This document shows, piece after piece, positions 1 through 11,451 of a DNA stretch of 64,000 nt. Source of the stretch: Emcibacter sp. SYSU 3D8 (lineage in GTDB: Bacteria; Pseudomonadota; Alphaproteobacteria; SMXS01); contig NZ_JBBYXK010000002.1 in NCBI RefSeq assembly GCF_039655875.1, positions 186,001-250,000 of the forward strand. The letters run 5' to 3'. Position numbers and translations under genes: made by a program. Under the pieces are notes generated by a model. It did not search any database, was not told the DNA's origin, and saw only the letters and a list, made by a program, of their open reading frames with translations. Positions within the stretch are counted from its first letter, which is position 1. Every line of letters starts with the position of its first letter.

Positions 1-1124
1 TTGCGGTAGACATGGCTGCATCCCAGCCGCCGTGCCTCGCGGGCGTCGTCGGCCACCGCGTCGAGTCCCGCCACCGTGCGCCAGCCACTGCTGCGCAGCC
101 CTTCGGCCGCCTCGCGCGGCGTGCCGGCGGGCACGAACACCGCATTGGCCCGGCGCGGCTCGGGCAGCGCCCGAAGCAGCGAATCCACATAGACGGTGAA
201 ACCCACGGCCGGCTCGAGGCTGGCCGCGCCCTGCACCTGGTAGCGGCCGCCACGGCCCAGTTCGCGGCTGCCGTTGCGGTCGAACGCGGTGAAGCAGATA
301 CCGGTATGGTATTCGAAATTGCGGTATTCGCCGGGGTCGATGGTGAGCGTCAATGCCGGTGCTGCACCGCGCAGGGTGCCGACCATGGCGCGCAACTCCT
401 CGACCAGCGCCGCAGCCTCGCCGGGCAGATCGAGCCCTGTCAGTGCATCCAGAGCCTTGTCTGCCTCGCCGCCTGCCAGCAACAGGGTCTCGAACACTTC
501 GCGGACACGGCCGTCGAACACGGACAGGCCGGCCATGTCCTTTTCATCGAGCGCATCGCGGGCAATGGCAGCGCGTGCGGCGTCGAGGCCCAGCCCGGCA
601 GAGACAGCCGGCACCAACGTCGGCACGGTCAGGTCGATGGTGAAATCGACAGCGCCGACCGAATGGAGCGCCTCGGCCGCCAGCAGCAGCACTTCCGCCT
701 CGGCCCCGGTCGAGGCGGTGCCGATCAGCTCGATTCCCGCCTGGCCGAACTCACGCTCCGAGCGCAGCTTGCCGCTTTCGACGCGCAGCACCTGGCCGGC
801 ATAGCACAGCCGCAGCGGACGCGGCGCGGCAGCGAGGCGCGTGGTGGCGACGCGGGCGACCTGGGTGGTCATGTCGGTCCGTACGCCCATCATGCGGTGG
901 GAGGCCGGGTCCATCAGCCGGAACATGCGCCGGCCTTCGGCGGCGCCGACACCGGCCAGCAGGCTGTCCTCGAATTCGACCAGCGGCGGCGCCACCTGGT
1001 CGTAGCCGTGCGCCGAGAAGCAGGCCAGCAGGGCCACCACGGCACGGCTTTCCAACTCGGCGCGGGGCGCCAAGGTGTCGTGCAGGCCCTCCGGCAAGAG
1101 AGCGCGGGTCGCGGCGTCGTTCAT
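1..1124 (-). CDS. hisZ: ATP phosphoribosyltransferase regulatory subunit HisZ (3' end cut by window)
   Basis: HisZ is a catalytically inactive histidyl-tRNA-synthetase-like protein that forms a complex with short-form HisG and is needed for the first step of histidine synthesis. The minus frame opens with ATG at 1124 and runs open to the window edge, giving 374 residues; the family is usually near 380, so only the last few residues are missing. The class II synthetase core is visible: a motif-2-like stretch with RTDMTTQVARV, then CYAGQVLRVES, and a late ELGRGGRY segment. It lies 58 bases downstream of serA on the same strand, an order common in alphaproteobacteria, where purA often follows. 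A true HisS is less likely because of this context and the short C-terminus. Confidence 0.85.
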   Translation of the reverse strand, partial: MNDAATRALLPEGLHDTLAPRAELESRAVVALLACFSAHGYDQVAPPLVEFEDSLLAGVGAAEGRRMFRLMDPASHRMMGVRTDMTTQVARVATTRLAAAPRPLRLCYAGQVLRVESGKLRSEREFGQAGIELIGTASTGAEAEVLLLAAEALHSVGAVDFTIDLTVPTLVPAVSAGLGLDAARAAIARDALDEKDMAGLSVFDGRVREVFETLLLAGGEADKALDALTGLDLPGEAAALVEELRAMVGTLRGAAPALTLTIDPGEYRNFEYHTGICFTAFDRNGSRELGRGGRYQVQGAASLEPAVGFTVYVDSLLRALPEPRRANAVFVPAGTPREAAEGLRSSGWRTVAGLDAVADDAREARRLGCSHVYR

Positions 1125-1182
1125 GGTTCCGAACCTAGCCCAAAGGCAGGGCCGTCGTGAGTGTTAAAACGATGTCCGTCGC

Positions 1183-2766
1183 CTAGAACGACAGCGACTT
1201 GGCCTGGCGCATCTGCGGCAGCGCACAGATTTTCTTGAGCAGATCGTCGCCAATGGGCTGGTCCACGTCGATCAGCGCGAGTGCGCCCTGGCCCGGACCG
1301 ACGCGGCCCAGGTTGAAGTTGGCAATGTTCACCCCAGCGTCGCCCAGCAGGGTGCCCAACGCGCCGATGAAGCCCGGTTTGTCGTCGTTGCGCACGAACA
1401 GCAGGTGCTCGCCAAGCTGGGCATCGATATCGATGCCCAGAATATCGACGATGCGCGGCTGCCGGTCGGCGAACAGCGTGCCGGCGATGGTGTAGGTGTT
1501 GTTGTCCTGGGTACTCACCGACAGCCTGATCAGGGTGTGATAGTCGGCTTCCCAGTTCAGCTTCTTCTCGGTGACCTCGATGCCCTTTTCCTTGGCGATG
1601 ACCGGCGCATTCACCATGTTGACCGACAGGTCGAGGATCGGCGCCAGCAGGCTCTGCAGCACGATGGCGTTGAGCGGCCGCGTGTTCAGCGCGGTGGCGG
1701 CGCCCTGATATTCCACTTCGACGCAGGCGATATTGCCCTCGACGATCTGCCCCATGAAGGAACCGAGCTGCTCGGCCAGCTTCATGTAGGGGCGCAGGCG
1801 CGGCGCTTCCTCGGCGGTCACCGACGGCATGTTGAGCGCGTTGGTAACCGCGCCGTCCACCAGATAGTCGGCGATCTGCTCGGCAACCTGCAGCGCCACG
1901 TTCTCCTGCGCTTCCTCGGTCGAGGCGCCCAGGTGGGGTGTTGCGATCAGGTTTTCGCGACCGAACAGGATATTCTCCTTGGCCGGCTCGACCTCGAACA
2001 CGTCGAAGGCGGCGCCCGCCACCTTGCCACTGTCGAGCGCGTCGCGCAGGTCGGCCTCGACGACCAGGCCGCCGCGCGCGCAATTGATGATACGCACGCC
2101 GTCCTTCATCCGGGTGATGGCATCGGCATTGATGATCCCGCGCGTACCATCGGTCAGCGGCGTGTGCAGGGTGATGAAATCGGCGCGGGCGAACAATTCG
2201 TCCAGTTCGACCTTTTCGACGCCCAGATCCATGGCGCGCTCGGGCGACAGGTAGGGATCGAAGGCGACGACCTTCATCTTCAGGCCGATGGCGCGGTCGG
2301 CGACGATCGAGCCGATGTTGCCGCAGCCGATCAGGCCCAGGGTCTTGCCGGTCACCTCGACGCCCATGAAGCGGGACTTTTCCCACTTGCCGGCCTGGGT
2401 CGACCGGTCGGCGGCCGGAATGTCGCGGGCCAGCGCGAACATCATGGCGATGGCGTGCTCGGCGGTGGTGATCGAATTGCCGAACGGCGTGTTCATCACG
2501 ATCACGCCGCGCGAGGTAGCGAACGGAATGTCCACATTGTCGACGCCGATACCGGCGCGGCCGATCACTTTCAGGTTGGTGGCGGCTTCCAGCACCTTGG
2601 CGGTGACCTTGGTGTTGGAGCGGATCGCGAGGCCGTCGAACTCGCCGATGATGGCGATCAGTTCCTCGGGCTTCAGGCCGACCTTCTCGACCACTTCGAC
2701 GCCGCGCTCACGGAAAATCTCAGCCGCCCGCGGGCTCAGGCTGTCGGAAATCAGTACCTTGCTCAT
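1183..2766 (-). CDS. serA: D-3-phosphoglycerate dehydrogenase
   Basis: The 527-residue cytosolic enzyme oxidises 3-phosphoglycerate to 3-phosphohydroxypyruvate with NAD+, the first step of serine synthesis. The start [10 protein letters not shown] is preferred over an upstream in-frame ATG at 2802 because it overlaps the serC stop by one base (TGATG) and matches the family N-terminus. The order is the catalytic D-2-hydroxyacid dehydrogenase fold with an inserted NAD-binding domain (GLIGCGNIGSIVADRA near residues 146-161), a catalytic His in the TPHLGAST segment near residue 283, an intervening domain, and a C-terminal ACT domain from about 455. This is the long form, which typically carries extra C-terminal domains for serine feedback. 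It is translationally coupled to serC. Confidence 0.97.
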   Translation of the reverse strand: MSKVLISDSLSPRAAEIFRERGVEVVEKVGLKPEELIAIIGEFDGLAIRSNTKVTAKVLEAATNLKVIGRAGIGVDNVDIPFATSRGVIVMNTPFGNSITTAEHAIAMMFALARDIPAADRSTQAGKWEKSRFMGVEVTGKTLGLIGCGNIGSIVADRAIGLKMKVVAFDPYLSPERAMDLGVEKVELDELFARADFITLHTPLTDGTRGIINADAITRMKDGVRIINCARGGLVVEADLRDALDSGKVAGAAFDVFEVEPAKENILFGRENLIATPHLGASTEEAQENVALQVAEQIADYLVDGAVTNALNMPSVTAEEAPRLRPYMKLAEQLGSFMGQIVEGNIACVEVEYQGAATALNTRPLNAIVLQSLLAPILDLSVNMVNAPVIAKEKGIEVTEKKLNWEADYHTLIRLSVSTQDNNTYTIAGTLFADRQPRIVDILGIDIDAQLGEHLLFVRNDDKPGFIGALGTLLGDAGVNIANFNLGRVGPGQGALALIDVDQPIGDDLLKKICALPQMRQAKSLSF

Positions 2767-3914
2767 CAGCCCTTCACCTCGTTGAATGCCCAGTCCAGCC
2801 ACGGCGTCAGCGCCTTCAGGTCGCTGGCCTCGATCGTGGCGCCGGCCCAGATGCGCAGACCGGCGGGCGCATCGCGATAACCATTGATGTCGTAGGCGAC
2901 GCCTTCCTTTTCGAGCAGGGAGGCGATCTTCTTCGGCACGTCAGCCCGGGCGTCGTCACCGTCCAGACCATCGAACCACGGATCGACGATCTTGAAGCAC
3001 ACCGACGTGTTCGAGCGGATTGCCTTGTCCTCGGCGAGGAAACTGACCCAGTTCTTCGATGCGACCCAGTCCTCGAGCACGCCCAGATTGGCGTTCGAGC
3101 GCTTGATCAGCGCCGGCAGGCCGCCGATACCCTCGGCCCAGACCAGCGCGTCGATATAGTCCTCGACGCAGATCATGGACGGGGTGTTGATGGTTTCGCC
3201 CTTGAAGATGCCCTCGATCAGCTTGCCGCCAGAGGTCAGGCGGAAAATCTTCGGCAGCGGCCAGGCCGGCTTGTAGGTCAGCAGCCGCTCGACAGCGCGC
3301 GGGCTGAGGATCAGCATGCCGTGGCCGCCTTCGCCGCCCATCACCTTCTGCCAGGAATAGGTGACCACATCGAGCTTTTCCCACGGCATCTCCATGGCGA
3401 AGACGGCCGAGGTGGCGTCGCAGATGGTCAGGCCCTGCCGGTCGTCCTTGATCCAGCTGCCGTCGGGCACCTTGACGCCCGAGGTGGTGCCGTTCCAGGT
3501 GAAGACGACGTCACGGTCGGTATCGACCTTGGACAGGTCGACGATGTCGCCGTAACCGGCCTCCATGGTCCGCACGTCGGTCAGCTTCAGCTGCTTGACC
3601 ACGTCGGTTACCCAGCCGGCGCCGAAGCTTTCCCATGCCAGCATGTCGACGCCGCGCGCGCCCAGCATGGACCACAGCGCCATCTCGATAGCGCCGGTGT
3701 CCGAGGCCGGCACGATGCCGATGCGGTAGTCGTCCGGCACGCCCAGTACGGCGCGGGTGCGATCGATCGCTTCGGCAAGCTTGGCCTTGCCCGGTTTGGA
3801 CCGGTGCGACCGGCCAACGCAGGCGTCCTTCAACGCATCAACCGACCAGCCCGGCCGCTTGGCGCATGGTCCGGACGAGAAGAAGGGCGAACGGGGCCGT
3901 TCGGTCGGTTTCAT
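2766..3914 (-). CDS. serC: Phosphoserine aminotransferase
   Basis: This PLP enzyme (382 residues) transfers the amino group of glutamate to 3-phosphohydroxypyruvate, giving phosphoserine. The sequence is of the alphaproteobacterial/Methanosarcina type rather than the E. coli type. The Schiff-base lysine is probably the K of [13 protein letters not shown] near residue 190, the N-terminal [13 protein letters not shown] segment is typical, and [11 protein letters not shown] contributes to the active site. It is the first gene of serC-serA-hisZ and has a clear promoter about 70 bases upstream of the ATG. No phosphoserine phosphatase is seen nearby. Confidence 0.96.
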   Translation of the reverse strand: MKPTERPRSPFFSSGPCAKRPGWSVDALKDACVGRSHRSKPGKAKLAEAIDRTRAVLGVPDDYRIGIVPASDTGAIEMALWSMLGARGVDMLAWESFGAGWVTDVVKQLKLTDVRTMEAGYGDIVDLSKVDTDRDVVFTWNGTTSGVKVPDGSWIKDDRQGLTICDATSAVFAMEMPWEKLDVVTYSWQKVMGGEGGHGMLILSPRAVERLLTYKPAWPLPKIFRLTSGGKLIEGIFKGETINTPSMICVEDYIDALVWAEGIGGLPALIKRSNANLGVLEDWVASKNWVSFLAEDKAIRSNTSVCFKIVDPWFDGLDGDDARADVPKKIASLLEKEGVAYDINGYRDAPAGLRIWAGATIEASDLKALTPWLDWAFNEVKG

Positions 3915-3983
3915 GATGATTTCCCGGTGAGGTTCAGGCTGTCTGGTTAGCGCGCATATTGAGCGGTCATCGGTTCGCGGCGG

Positions 3984-4011
3984 ATAATAGGGGCCGGCCT
4001 AATCATGTCAA
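3984..4011 (-). promoter_or_regulatory. Sigma70-type promoter of serC-serA-hisZ
   Basis: On the minus strand TTGACA (4006-4011) is followed after 16 bases by TATTAT (3984-3989). This is a near-consensus housekeeping promoter, predicting an RNA start near 3977 and a leader of about 63 bases. In alphaproteobacteria this leader is where the Rfam serC RNA motif is found; I could not recognise that motif by eye here. Confidence 0.7.
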
Positions 4012-4074
4012 CGTTGCAGTTCCGCGCGTGAGGGCTGCGGCAGGCGCATCAAACCGGCGGTAAACATTTCACAA

Positions 4075-4869
4075 TCAGGGGCCTAGAGGGTGTCCATGGT
4101 CGAGCGGCCCGTGGCCCTGCCCAAGCCCCGGCGCCGAGGCGATGGCGCGGTGTACGTATTCGCGGGCGCGGGCCACGGAATCCACCACCGTCATCCCTTG
4201 CGCAAGACCCGTGGCGATGGCGCTTGCGAGGGTGCAGCCGGTCCCGTGGGTGTGGCGCGTCTCGATGCGCCGGGACTCGAAAACATGCTCGCCGTCCCCG
4301 GTCAGCAACAGGTCGTGCAGCACCGGCCCATCGAGGTGTCCGCCCTTTACCAGCACCGCCTTCGCCCCCAGCTCCAGCAGCGCGGCGCCGGCCCGGCGCA
4401 TGCCACCCAGGTCGGCGACTTCCAGGCCGGTCAGCGCCGCCGCCTCGGGCAGGTTGGGTGTCAGCACGGTCGCCTTGGGCACCATGCGCGTGATCAGCGC
4501 ATGGGCGGCGCTGTCCTGCAGCAGCGCGGCGCCGCCCTTGGCCACCATCACCGGATCGACCACCAGTTTCACGCCGGCCGCGTCTTCCTCGATGGTGGCG
4601 GCGACCGCCTCGATGACCTCGGCGCTGTGCAGCATGCCGGTCTTCAGGCAATCGGCGCCGATGTCGCGCAGCACCACCTGCATCTGCTGGCGGATGAAGG
4701 CGGGATCGATGCCGAGGATGCCGTGGACGCCCAGAGTGTTCTGGGCGGTGAGCGCGGTGATCGCCGTGGCCGCGAAGCCGCCCAGCATGGTCACCGTCTT
4801 GATATCGGCCTGGATACCCGCGCCGCCGCCCGAATCCGAGCCGGCGATAATGAGAACCCGCCCGTTCAT
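4075..4869 (-). CDS. thiD: Hydroxymethylpyrimidine/phosphomethylpyrimidine kinase
   Basis: ThiD phosphorylates HMP and HMP-phosphate to HMP-diphosphate, the pyrimidine half of thiamine. The chosen start (MNGRVLIIAGSDSGGGAGIQ, 264 residues) places the family's first strand and the GSDSGGGAGIQADIKT substrate loop at the N-terminus; an upstream in-frame ATG at 4932 would lie inside glmM. Ribokinase-fold features are present: VVDPVMVAKGG near the middle, VLVKGGHLDG, and the C-terminal HTHGTGCTLASAIA anion-hole/catalytic motif. It sits 7 bases behind glmM at the end of the long minus-strand block. No TPP riboswitch is visible, so it is probably expressed with the upstream genes. Confidence 0.95.
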   Translation of the reverse strand: MNGRVLIIAGSDSGGGAGIQADIKTVTMLGGFAATAITALTAQNTLGVHGILGIDPAFIRQQMQVVLRDIGADCLKTGMLHSAEVIEAVAATIEEDAAGVKLVVDPVMVAKGGAALLQDSAAHALITRMVPKATVLTPNLPEAAALTGLEVADLGGMRRAGAALLELGAKAVLVKGGHLDGPVLHDLLLTGDGEHVFESRRIETRHTHGTGCTLASAIATGLAQGMTVVDSVARAREYVHRAIASAPGLGQGHGPLDHGHPLGP

Positions 4870-4876
4870 GGCAGCG

Positions 4877-6235
4877 TCACGAGGCTTTCGCCGCGCGCGA
4901 AATGGCGCCCGCAATGTCGTCGACCACGGCATTGACGAGCGCCTGGTCCTCGCCCTCCGCCATGACGCGAATCTTGGGCTCGGTGCCCGACGGGCGAATC
5001 AGCACGCGGCCGGTGCCTTTCAGCCGGGCCTCGCCGTCGGCGATGGCCGCCTTGACCGCGGCATCATCCAGCGGCGCGCCACCGGATACCGTCACGTTCT
5101 TCAGCACCTGCGGCAGCGGCGTGAATACCCGGCAGGTCTCGCTGGCCGGCTTGCCGGTCTCGAGTATCACCGCCATCACCTGCAGAGCCGCGATCAGTCC
5201 GTCGCCGGTCGTGGTGTAGTCGGTCATGACTATGTGGCCGGACTGCTCGCCGCCCAGATTGCAGCCGTGCGCGCGCATGTGTTCGACCACGTAGCGGTCG
5301 CCCACGGCGGTGCGCACCAGGCCGATGCCCTGGGCGTGCAGATAATTCTCCAGCCCCAGATTGGACATGACGGTGCTGACCAGGCAGCCGCCGCGCAGCC
5401 TGCCGGTGCGGTGCCAGTAGGCCGCGATCAGGCCCATGAGCTGGTCGCCGTCGAGGAGATTGCCGTTCTCGTCGGCCATCAGCACCCGGTCGGCGTCGCC
5501 ATCGAGCGCGATTCCCAGATGGGCGCCGCTCTCGCGCACGGTGCGCTGCATCAGCGCCGTGTCGGTAGAGCCGCAGCCCTTGTTGATGTTGACGCCATTC
5601 GGGCTGACGCCGATGGGCACGATCTCGGCGCCCAGCTCCGTCAGCACGATGGGCGCGAGCTTGTAGGCGGCGCCATTCGCGCAATCGATCACCACCTTGA
5701 GGCCATCCAGCGCCCGGCCGGTCGGGAACGTGCTCTTGACCACCTCGATGTAGCGGCCATGGCCGTTGTCATCGAGCCGGCGGGCGCGGCCGATGTCGCG
5801 CGAGGCGGCCACGTCCAGTTCCCTGCCGCTTTCCAGCCGCGCCTCGATTTCGGCCTCGATGGCGTCAGACAGCTTGAATCCGTCCGGACCGAACAGCTTG
5901 ATGCCGTTGTCCTCGAACAGGTTGTGCGAGGCCGAGATCATCACGCCCAGATCGGCGCGCATGGACTTGGTCAACATGGCAGCCGCCGGAGTCGGCATGG
6001 GACCGACCAGCACCACGTCCATTCCAACCGAAGTAAAGCCGGCGGTCATGGCCGCTTCCAGCATGTAGCCGGACAGCCGCGTATCCTTGGCGATGACAAC
6101 CCTGTGCCGGTGGTCGCCGCGGCGGAACTGGGCGCCCGCCGCCATGCCCACGCGTAGCGCCGCATCGGCGGTCATCGGCAACGTATTGGCGGTGCCGCGA
6201 ATGCCGTCGGTTCCGAAATACTGACGCTTGTTCAT
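4877..6235 (-). CDS. glmM: Phosphoglucosamine mutase
   Basis: GlmM converts glucosamine-6-phosphate to glucosamine-1-phosphate for UDP-GlcNAc, hence peptidoglycan and LPS. The 452-residue protein begins with the family signature YFGTDGIRG and carries the active-site phosphoserine in ISASHN (probably Ser103), the metal-binding DGDADR loop near residue 240, and the C-terminal phosphate-binding [11 protein letters not shown]. Its ATG overlaps the folP stop by four bases (ATGA), implying translational coupling. folP-glmM downstream of ftsH is the same order as in many proteobacteria, including E. coli. Confidence 0.98.
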   Translation of the reverse strand: MNKRQYFGTDGIRGTANTLPMTADAALRVGMAAGAQFRRGDHRHRVVIAKDTRLSGYMLEAAMTAGFTSVGMDVVLVGPMPTPAAAMLTKSMRADLGVMISASHNLFEDNGIKLFGPDGFKLSDAIEAEIEARLESGRELDVAASRDIGRARRLDDNGHGRYIEVVKSTFPTGRALDGLKVVIDCANGAAYKLAPIVLTELGAEIVPIGVSPNGVNINKGCGSTDTALMQRTVRESGAHLGIALDGDADRVLMADENGNLLDGDQLMGLIAAYWHRTGRLRGGCLVSTVMSNLGLENYLHAQGIGLVRTAVGDRYVVEHMRAHGCNLGGEQSGHIVMTDYTTTGDGLIAALQVMAVILETGKPASETCRVFTPLPQVLKNVTVSGGAPLDDAAVKAAIADGEARLKGTGRVLIRPSGTEPKIRVMAEGEDQALVNAVVDDIAGAISRAAKAS

Positions 6236-7097
6236 GAATTCTCTGTCGCGGTGCCCTGGAATATCGCCTGCCAGACGTCGAGAGCCTGGCGAGTTTCGGC
6301 CACGTCATGGACCCGCAAAATATGCACGCCCTGGTGAATCGCCGCAAGCGCTGCCGCCAGCGAACCGGGCAGCCGCCCGTGAGCGGGAGCACCGCCGGAG
6401 AGCCGGCCGAGAAAGCTCTTGCGCGACACACCCAGCAGCACCGGGCATCCAAGATCGTGGAACCGGTGCAGGTTGCGCAACAACGCCAGATTGTGATCGA
6501 GCGTCTTGCCGAAGCCAATGCCCGGATCGACGATCAGTCGCCCGGCATCGATGCCGGCATCGGTGCAGGCCTGGATGCGGCGTTTCAGATATTCATGCAC
6601 CTCGTCCACCACGTCGGTATAGACGGGACTGTCCTGCATGGTCCGGGGATCGCCCTGCGCGTGCATCAAGATCACCGGCGCATCGGACGCCGCGGCCACG
6701 GCCAGGCTCTCCGGATCGCCGGTCAGCGCGGACACGTCGTTGATGATGGACGCGCCGGCGGCCAGCGCCGCCCGCATGACCGGCGCGTGCCGTGTATCGA
6801 TGGAGACCGGCACGCCGATGCCCAGCAGGGCCGAGATCACCGGAAGCACCCGGCGCAGCTCTTCCTCGACGGGCACCGGTTCGGCGCCGGGCCGGGTGGA
6901 TTCGCCTCCCACATCGATGATGTCGGCGCCACGCTCGATAAGACGCCGCGCGTGGGCGATGGCGGCATCCGGCTCGAGATAGCGGCCGCCGTCGGCAAAG
7001 CTGTCAGGCGTTACATTGAGCACACCCATGACCAGAGGCCGCCCGAATTCGAGCGGCCCCATCGGCGGATGTGAAATCCAGGCAGAGCGGGGCGTTT

Positions 7098-7101
<4 letters not shown>
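6232..7101 (-). CDS. folP: Dihydropteroate synthase
   Basis: FolP condenses p-aminobenzoate with dihydropterin diphosphate to dihydropteroate; it is the sulfonamide target. A TIM-barrel protein is visible with [17 protein letters not shown] (pterin/diphosphate loop), [35 protein letters not shown] and the late SRKSFLG motif. The 289-residue frame starts at a TTG that overlaps the ftsH stop by four bases. An ATG at 7062, 13 codons in, is a credible alternative start that would still leave 11 residues before the first motif. The 3' end overlaps the glmM start by four bases. Confidence 0.93.
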
Positions 7102-9044
<1,943 letters not shown>

Positions 9045-9122
9045 CGCGTGCCCGCCTGCCGGGCCGTCCGTCAAAGATAGGATGTTTGCCCGGGCAGACA
9101 AGCACCATGAACACGCAATAGG

Positions 9123-10442
9123 TCAGCGCGCGAATGCGGCCGCAGGCAGGTGGTGGCGGGGCAGGAAATCGATCGTCGCCGCAGGCGTCCCGGAACCCTG
9201 CCGGTGGAAACCGAAGGCCGGCACGGCAACCAGTCCGGCCTGGTCGTAGACAGCGGGGAGCGCCGGGCGCGCGGCAGCCGGCACGCGCTTCAGGACCGAT
9301 TCGGGCACCGCCGCGCGCAGCGCCGCCATGCCGCCGGGGCGCAGCCGGTCCAGGGTGACGCCGCGGCCCACGGCAATAAACCGTCCGTCCCAGATCTGCG
9401 GCGCGCCGCCAAGAGCCAGCGGCCCCTCGACGCCGCGCGTCTCGCGCACCAGCAGCAGCGTGTCCGCTGCCGGAATGATCCGGCATCCCGCCAGCGTCAT
9501 GGCCTCGTGCCCGCCGGCGCGCAGCCGCGCCCAAAGCCGCTCGAGACGATCGAGCCGGGGTGGATAGCCGCTGCCGCCCACGGCCATCAGCACCAGCGCC
9601 AGCGCGCGCAGACCCACTTCCTCGTGGGCCGCCACGAGAGCCGCGGGGCGAAGGCTGTACCAGCCGCCCACGCCGAATGTGCCGGCGCCGGCGATCAGCG
9701 CATGAGCCTCGGCATCCAGGGCCGCGCGGGCGCGGGCCATCTGGCGGGCGGTGCGGGCCAGCCGGTCGGGCGTGATGCCAAGCGGCGCCAGCACCGGCCA
9801 GACCGACCGGGCGCGGACACGGGCATAGGCCGGGTCGCGGTTGCTCGGATCCTCGATCCAATCCTGTCCCGCCGCACGCAGCGTGGCGACAAGCCGCGCC
9901 TTGGGCACTTCAAGCAGCGGACGGATGCGGGCGGGCGCGCCCGGCCAGACCGGCGCGGCCTCGGCGGCCATGCCTGCGAGACCATAGACGCCGCTGCCCC
10001 TGCCCAGCCGCAGCAGCACGGTCTCGGCCTGGTCCTCGAGATGATGGGCCAGAAGGAGCGCCGGCACCTGCCGCGCGGCGCACCAGTTTTCAAGCAGGCC
10101 ATACCGGGCGCGGCGGGCTTCGGCCTGCACATTGCCGTGCGGCCTGGAGCCCCATGCCAGGATATGATGGGAAATGCCCCGCGCCGCCATCCAGCCGCCG
10201 ACAGCAACCGCTTCGGCGGCCGATTCGGGCCTGAGACCATGGTCGACGGTCAGCGCCGTAAGAGTGATGCCGCGAGCCGCCGCCCAGGCCTGGGCAAGCA
10301 GGGCAAGCGCCATGCTGTCGGGGCCGCCGGACACCGCGACCGCGACATGAGAGGCGCTGTCCGTGCGGGGCAATGCCCGCATCAGCGAATCGAATTCCTG
10401 CCGGGAAAGGGGAGCGGCGTGATGCTGTGCGCCGGTCACCAT
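9123..10442 (-). CDS. tilS: tRNA(Ile)-lysidine synthase
   Basis: TilS attaches lysine to C34 of the CAU-anticodon tRNA-Ile2, changing its reading to AUA. The N-terminal PP-loop motif SGGPDSMAL near residue 39 binds ATP, and HHLEDQAETVLLRLGRGSG is the family's tRNA/lysine-binding region. The C-terminal half is divergent, as usual for this family. The start at 10442 (MVTGAQHH, 439 residues) lies 10 bases after the cpoB stop; the frame stays open upstream but would overlap cpoB with an atypical Arg-rich segment. The gene precedes ftsH, a widespread pairing. Confidence 0.94.
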   Translation of the reverse strand: MVTGAQHHAAPLSRQEFDSLMRALPRTDSASHVAVAVSGGPDSMALALLAQAWAAARGITLTALTVDHGLRPESAAEAVAVGGWMAARGISHHILAWGSRPHGNVQAEARRARYGLLENWCAARQVPALLLAHHLEDQAETVLLRLGRGSGVYGLAGMAAEAAPVWPGAPARIRPLLEVPKARLVATLRAAGQDWIEDPSNRDPAYARVRARSVWPVLAPLGITPDRLARTARQMARARAALDAEAHALIAGAGTFGVGGWYSLRPAALVAAHEEVGLRALALVLMAVGGSGYPPRLDRLERLWARLRAGGHEAMTLAGCRIIPAADTLLLVRETRGVEGPLALGGAPQIWDGRFIAVGRGVTLDRLRPGGMAALRAAVPESVLKRVPAAARPALPAVYDQAGLVAVPAFGFHRQGSGTPAATIDFLPRHHLPAAAFAR

Positions 10443-10452
10443 GTCATGGCTG

Positions 10453-11385
10453 TCAGTTGCAGCCGGTGGCTTGCTGCGCCGCTTCGGTCTTTTGCCGGAT
10501 CGACGGCGTCGCCTTGGGATAGCGGCGGCTGAGTTCGTCGAAGGTGGCGCATGCCTGGTCCTTCTGGCCAAGCTCCCGGAGGCTGAGGCCCAGGGTGAGC
10601 ATCATGTCCGGCCCCTTGTCGCTGTCGGCGAACTGCTTGAAGCCGTCCAGCAGCACCCGCGCCGCCTCGGCATAATTGCGCGTGGCGTAATAGGTCTTGC
10701 CCAGCCAGTACTTGGCATTCGGCGCGGCGCGATGATCGGGATTGAGCGCCAGGAACGCCCGGAAGGCTTCCTCGGCGCCCTGGAAATCATCCCGGCGAAG
10801 CAGCGAGAACGCATAGTTGAACTGGGCGTCGGGGCCATCGCCCTCCAGATACCGCTCAGGCGTTTCCTCGGGCGTGCCTTTCGGCGGCGGCGGGGTGCCG
10901 CCGGGCGAGTCGAGCTGGCCGCCAAGGGTGTCAGGCACCCGGCCGCCTGGGCCAGAACCGTCATCCTGCATGCCGGTCGGCGCGTCGCCGGCCATCCCCT
11001 GACCATAGTCCATGCCGTCATCGGCCGTACCGTCCGGCGGCATCATGGCGCCGGGCGCGCCGAAACCCTGAGCGTCCTGGCTTTCGCCATCCTGGGCCTG
11101 GCCCGATTGGGCCTGACCGCTGCGGACCGCGGCCAGCTGCTTCTCGAGGGTATCGATGCGAAACTGCATGTCTTCCAGCTGCTTCTCGAGCTGCTGGTTC
11201 AGCTGGGTCAGCCGGTACATGGCTTCTTCGTTGCCGCCCGTGAGCCTGCGGATATCGTTTTCGATCCGCGTCAGGCGCACTTCATTCTGGGCACGATAGG
11301 TATCGAGCTGCGGCTGAGCAACGGCAATGGTGGAGGTACCAAGAAGCGCGAATAGAGAGACGATGCCGAGAGACTGCCAGCGCAC
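10453..11385 (-). CDS. cpoB: Tol-Pal system coordinator CpoB/YbgF
   Basis: A 310-residue periplasmic protein with a signal peptide (MRWQSLGIVSLFALLGTSTIAVAQ, written here only as residues 1-23), a coiled-coil region of about 28-90 that in E. coli YbgF trimerises, a low-complexity Gly/Pro/Asp/Gln-rich linker (about 92-175), and a C-terminal TPR domain (about 185-300, NYAFSLLRRDDFQGAEEAF, then NAKYWLGKTYYATRNYAEA). In E. coli it links Tol-Pal constriction to PBP1B peptidoglycan synthesis. It follows pal, the standard place, but is separated from it by a strong hairpin. Confidence 0.93.
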   Translation of the reverse strand: MRWQSLGIVSLFALLGTSTIAVAQPQLDTYRAQNEVRLTRIENDIRRLTGGNEEAMYRLTQLNQQLEKQLEDMQFRIDTLEKQLAAVRSGQAQSGQAQDGESQDAQGFGAPGAMMPPDGTADDGMDYGQGMAGDAPTGMQDDGSGPGGRVPDTLGGQLDSPGGTPPPPKGTPEETPERYLEGDGPDAQFNYAFSLLRRDDFQGAEEAFRAFLALNPDHRAAPNAKYWLGKTYYATRNYAEAARVLLDGFKQFADSDKGPDMMLTLGLSLRELGQKDQACATFDELSRRYPKATPSIRQKTEAAQQATGCN

Positions 11386-11411
11386 GCTTCAACTTTCTGT
11401 ACTGCATGTGA

Positions 11412-11435
11412 TGCGCCGCGCTTTCGCGCGGCGCA
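11412..11435 (-). other. Strong intercistronic hairpin between pal and cpoB
   Basis: A perfect 10-bp inverted repeat (arms 11412-11421 and 11426-11435) encloses four bases. On the minus-strand transcript the loop reads GAAA, a stable GNRA tetraloop. No T-run follows, so it is not a standard intrinsic terminator. It lies 16 bases after the pal stop and may stabilise the pal message or reduce read-through into cpoB. Confidence 0.7.
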
Positions 11436-11451
11436 CGTCACAATGGGACGC

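Noticed and set aside
3915-3977. Rfam serC leader motif upstream of serC
   Set aside because: The position fits, but I could not identify the motif's conserved pairing by eye, so only the promoter is listed. A covariance search would settle it.
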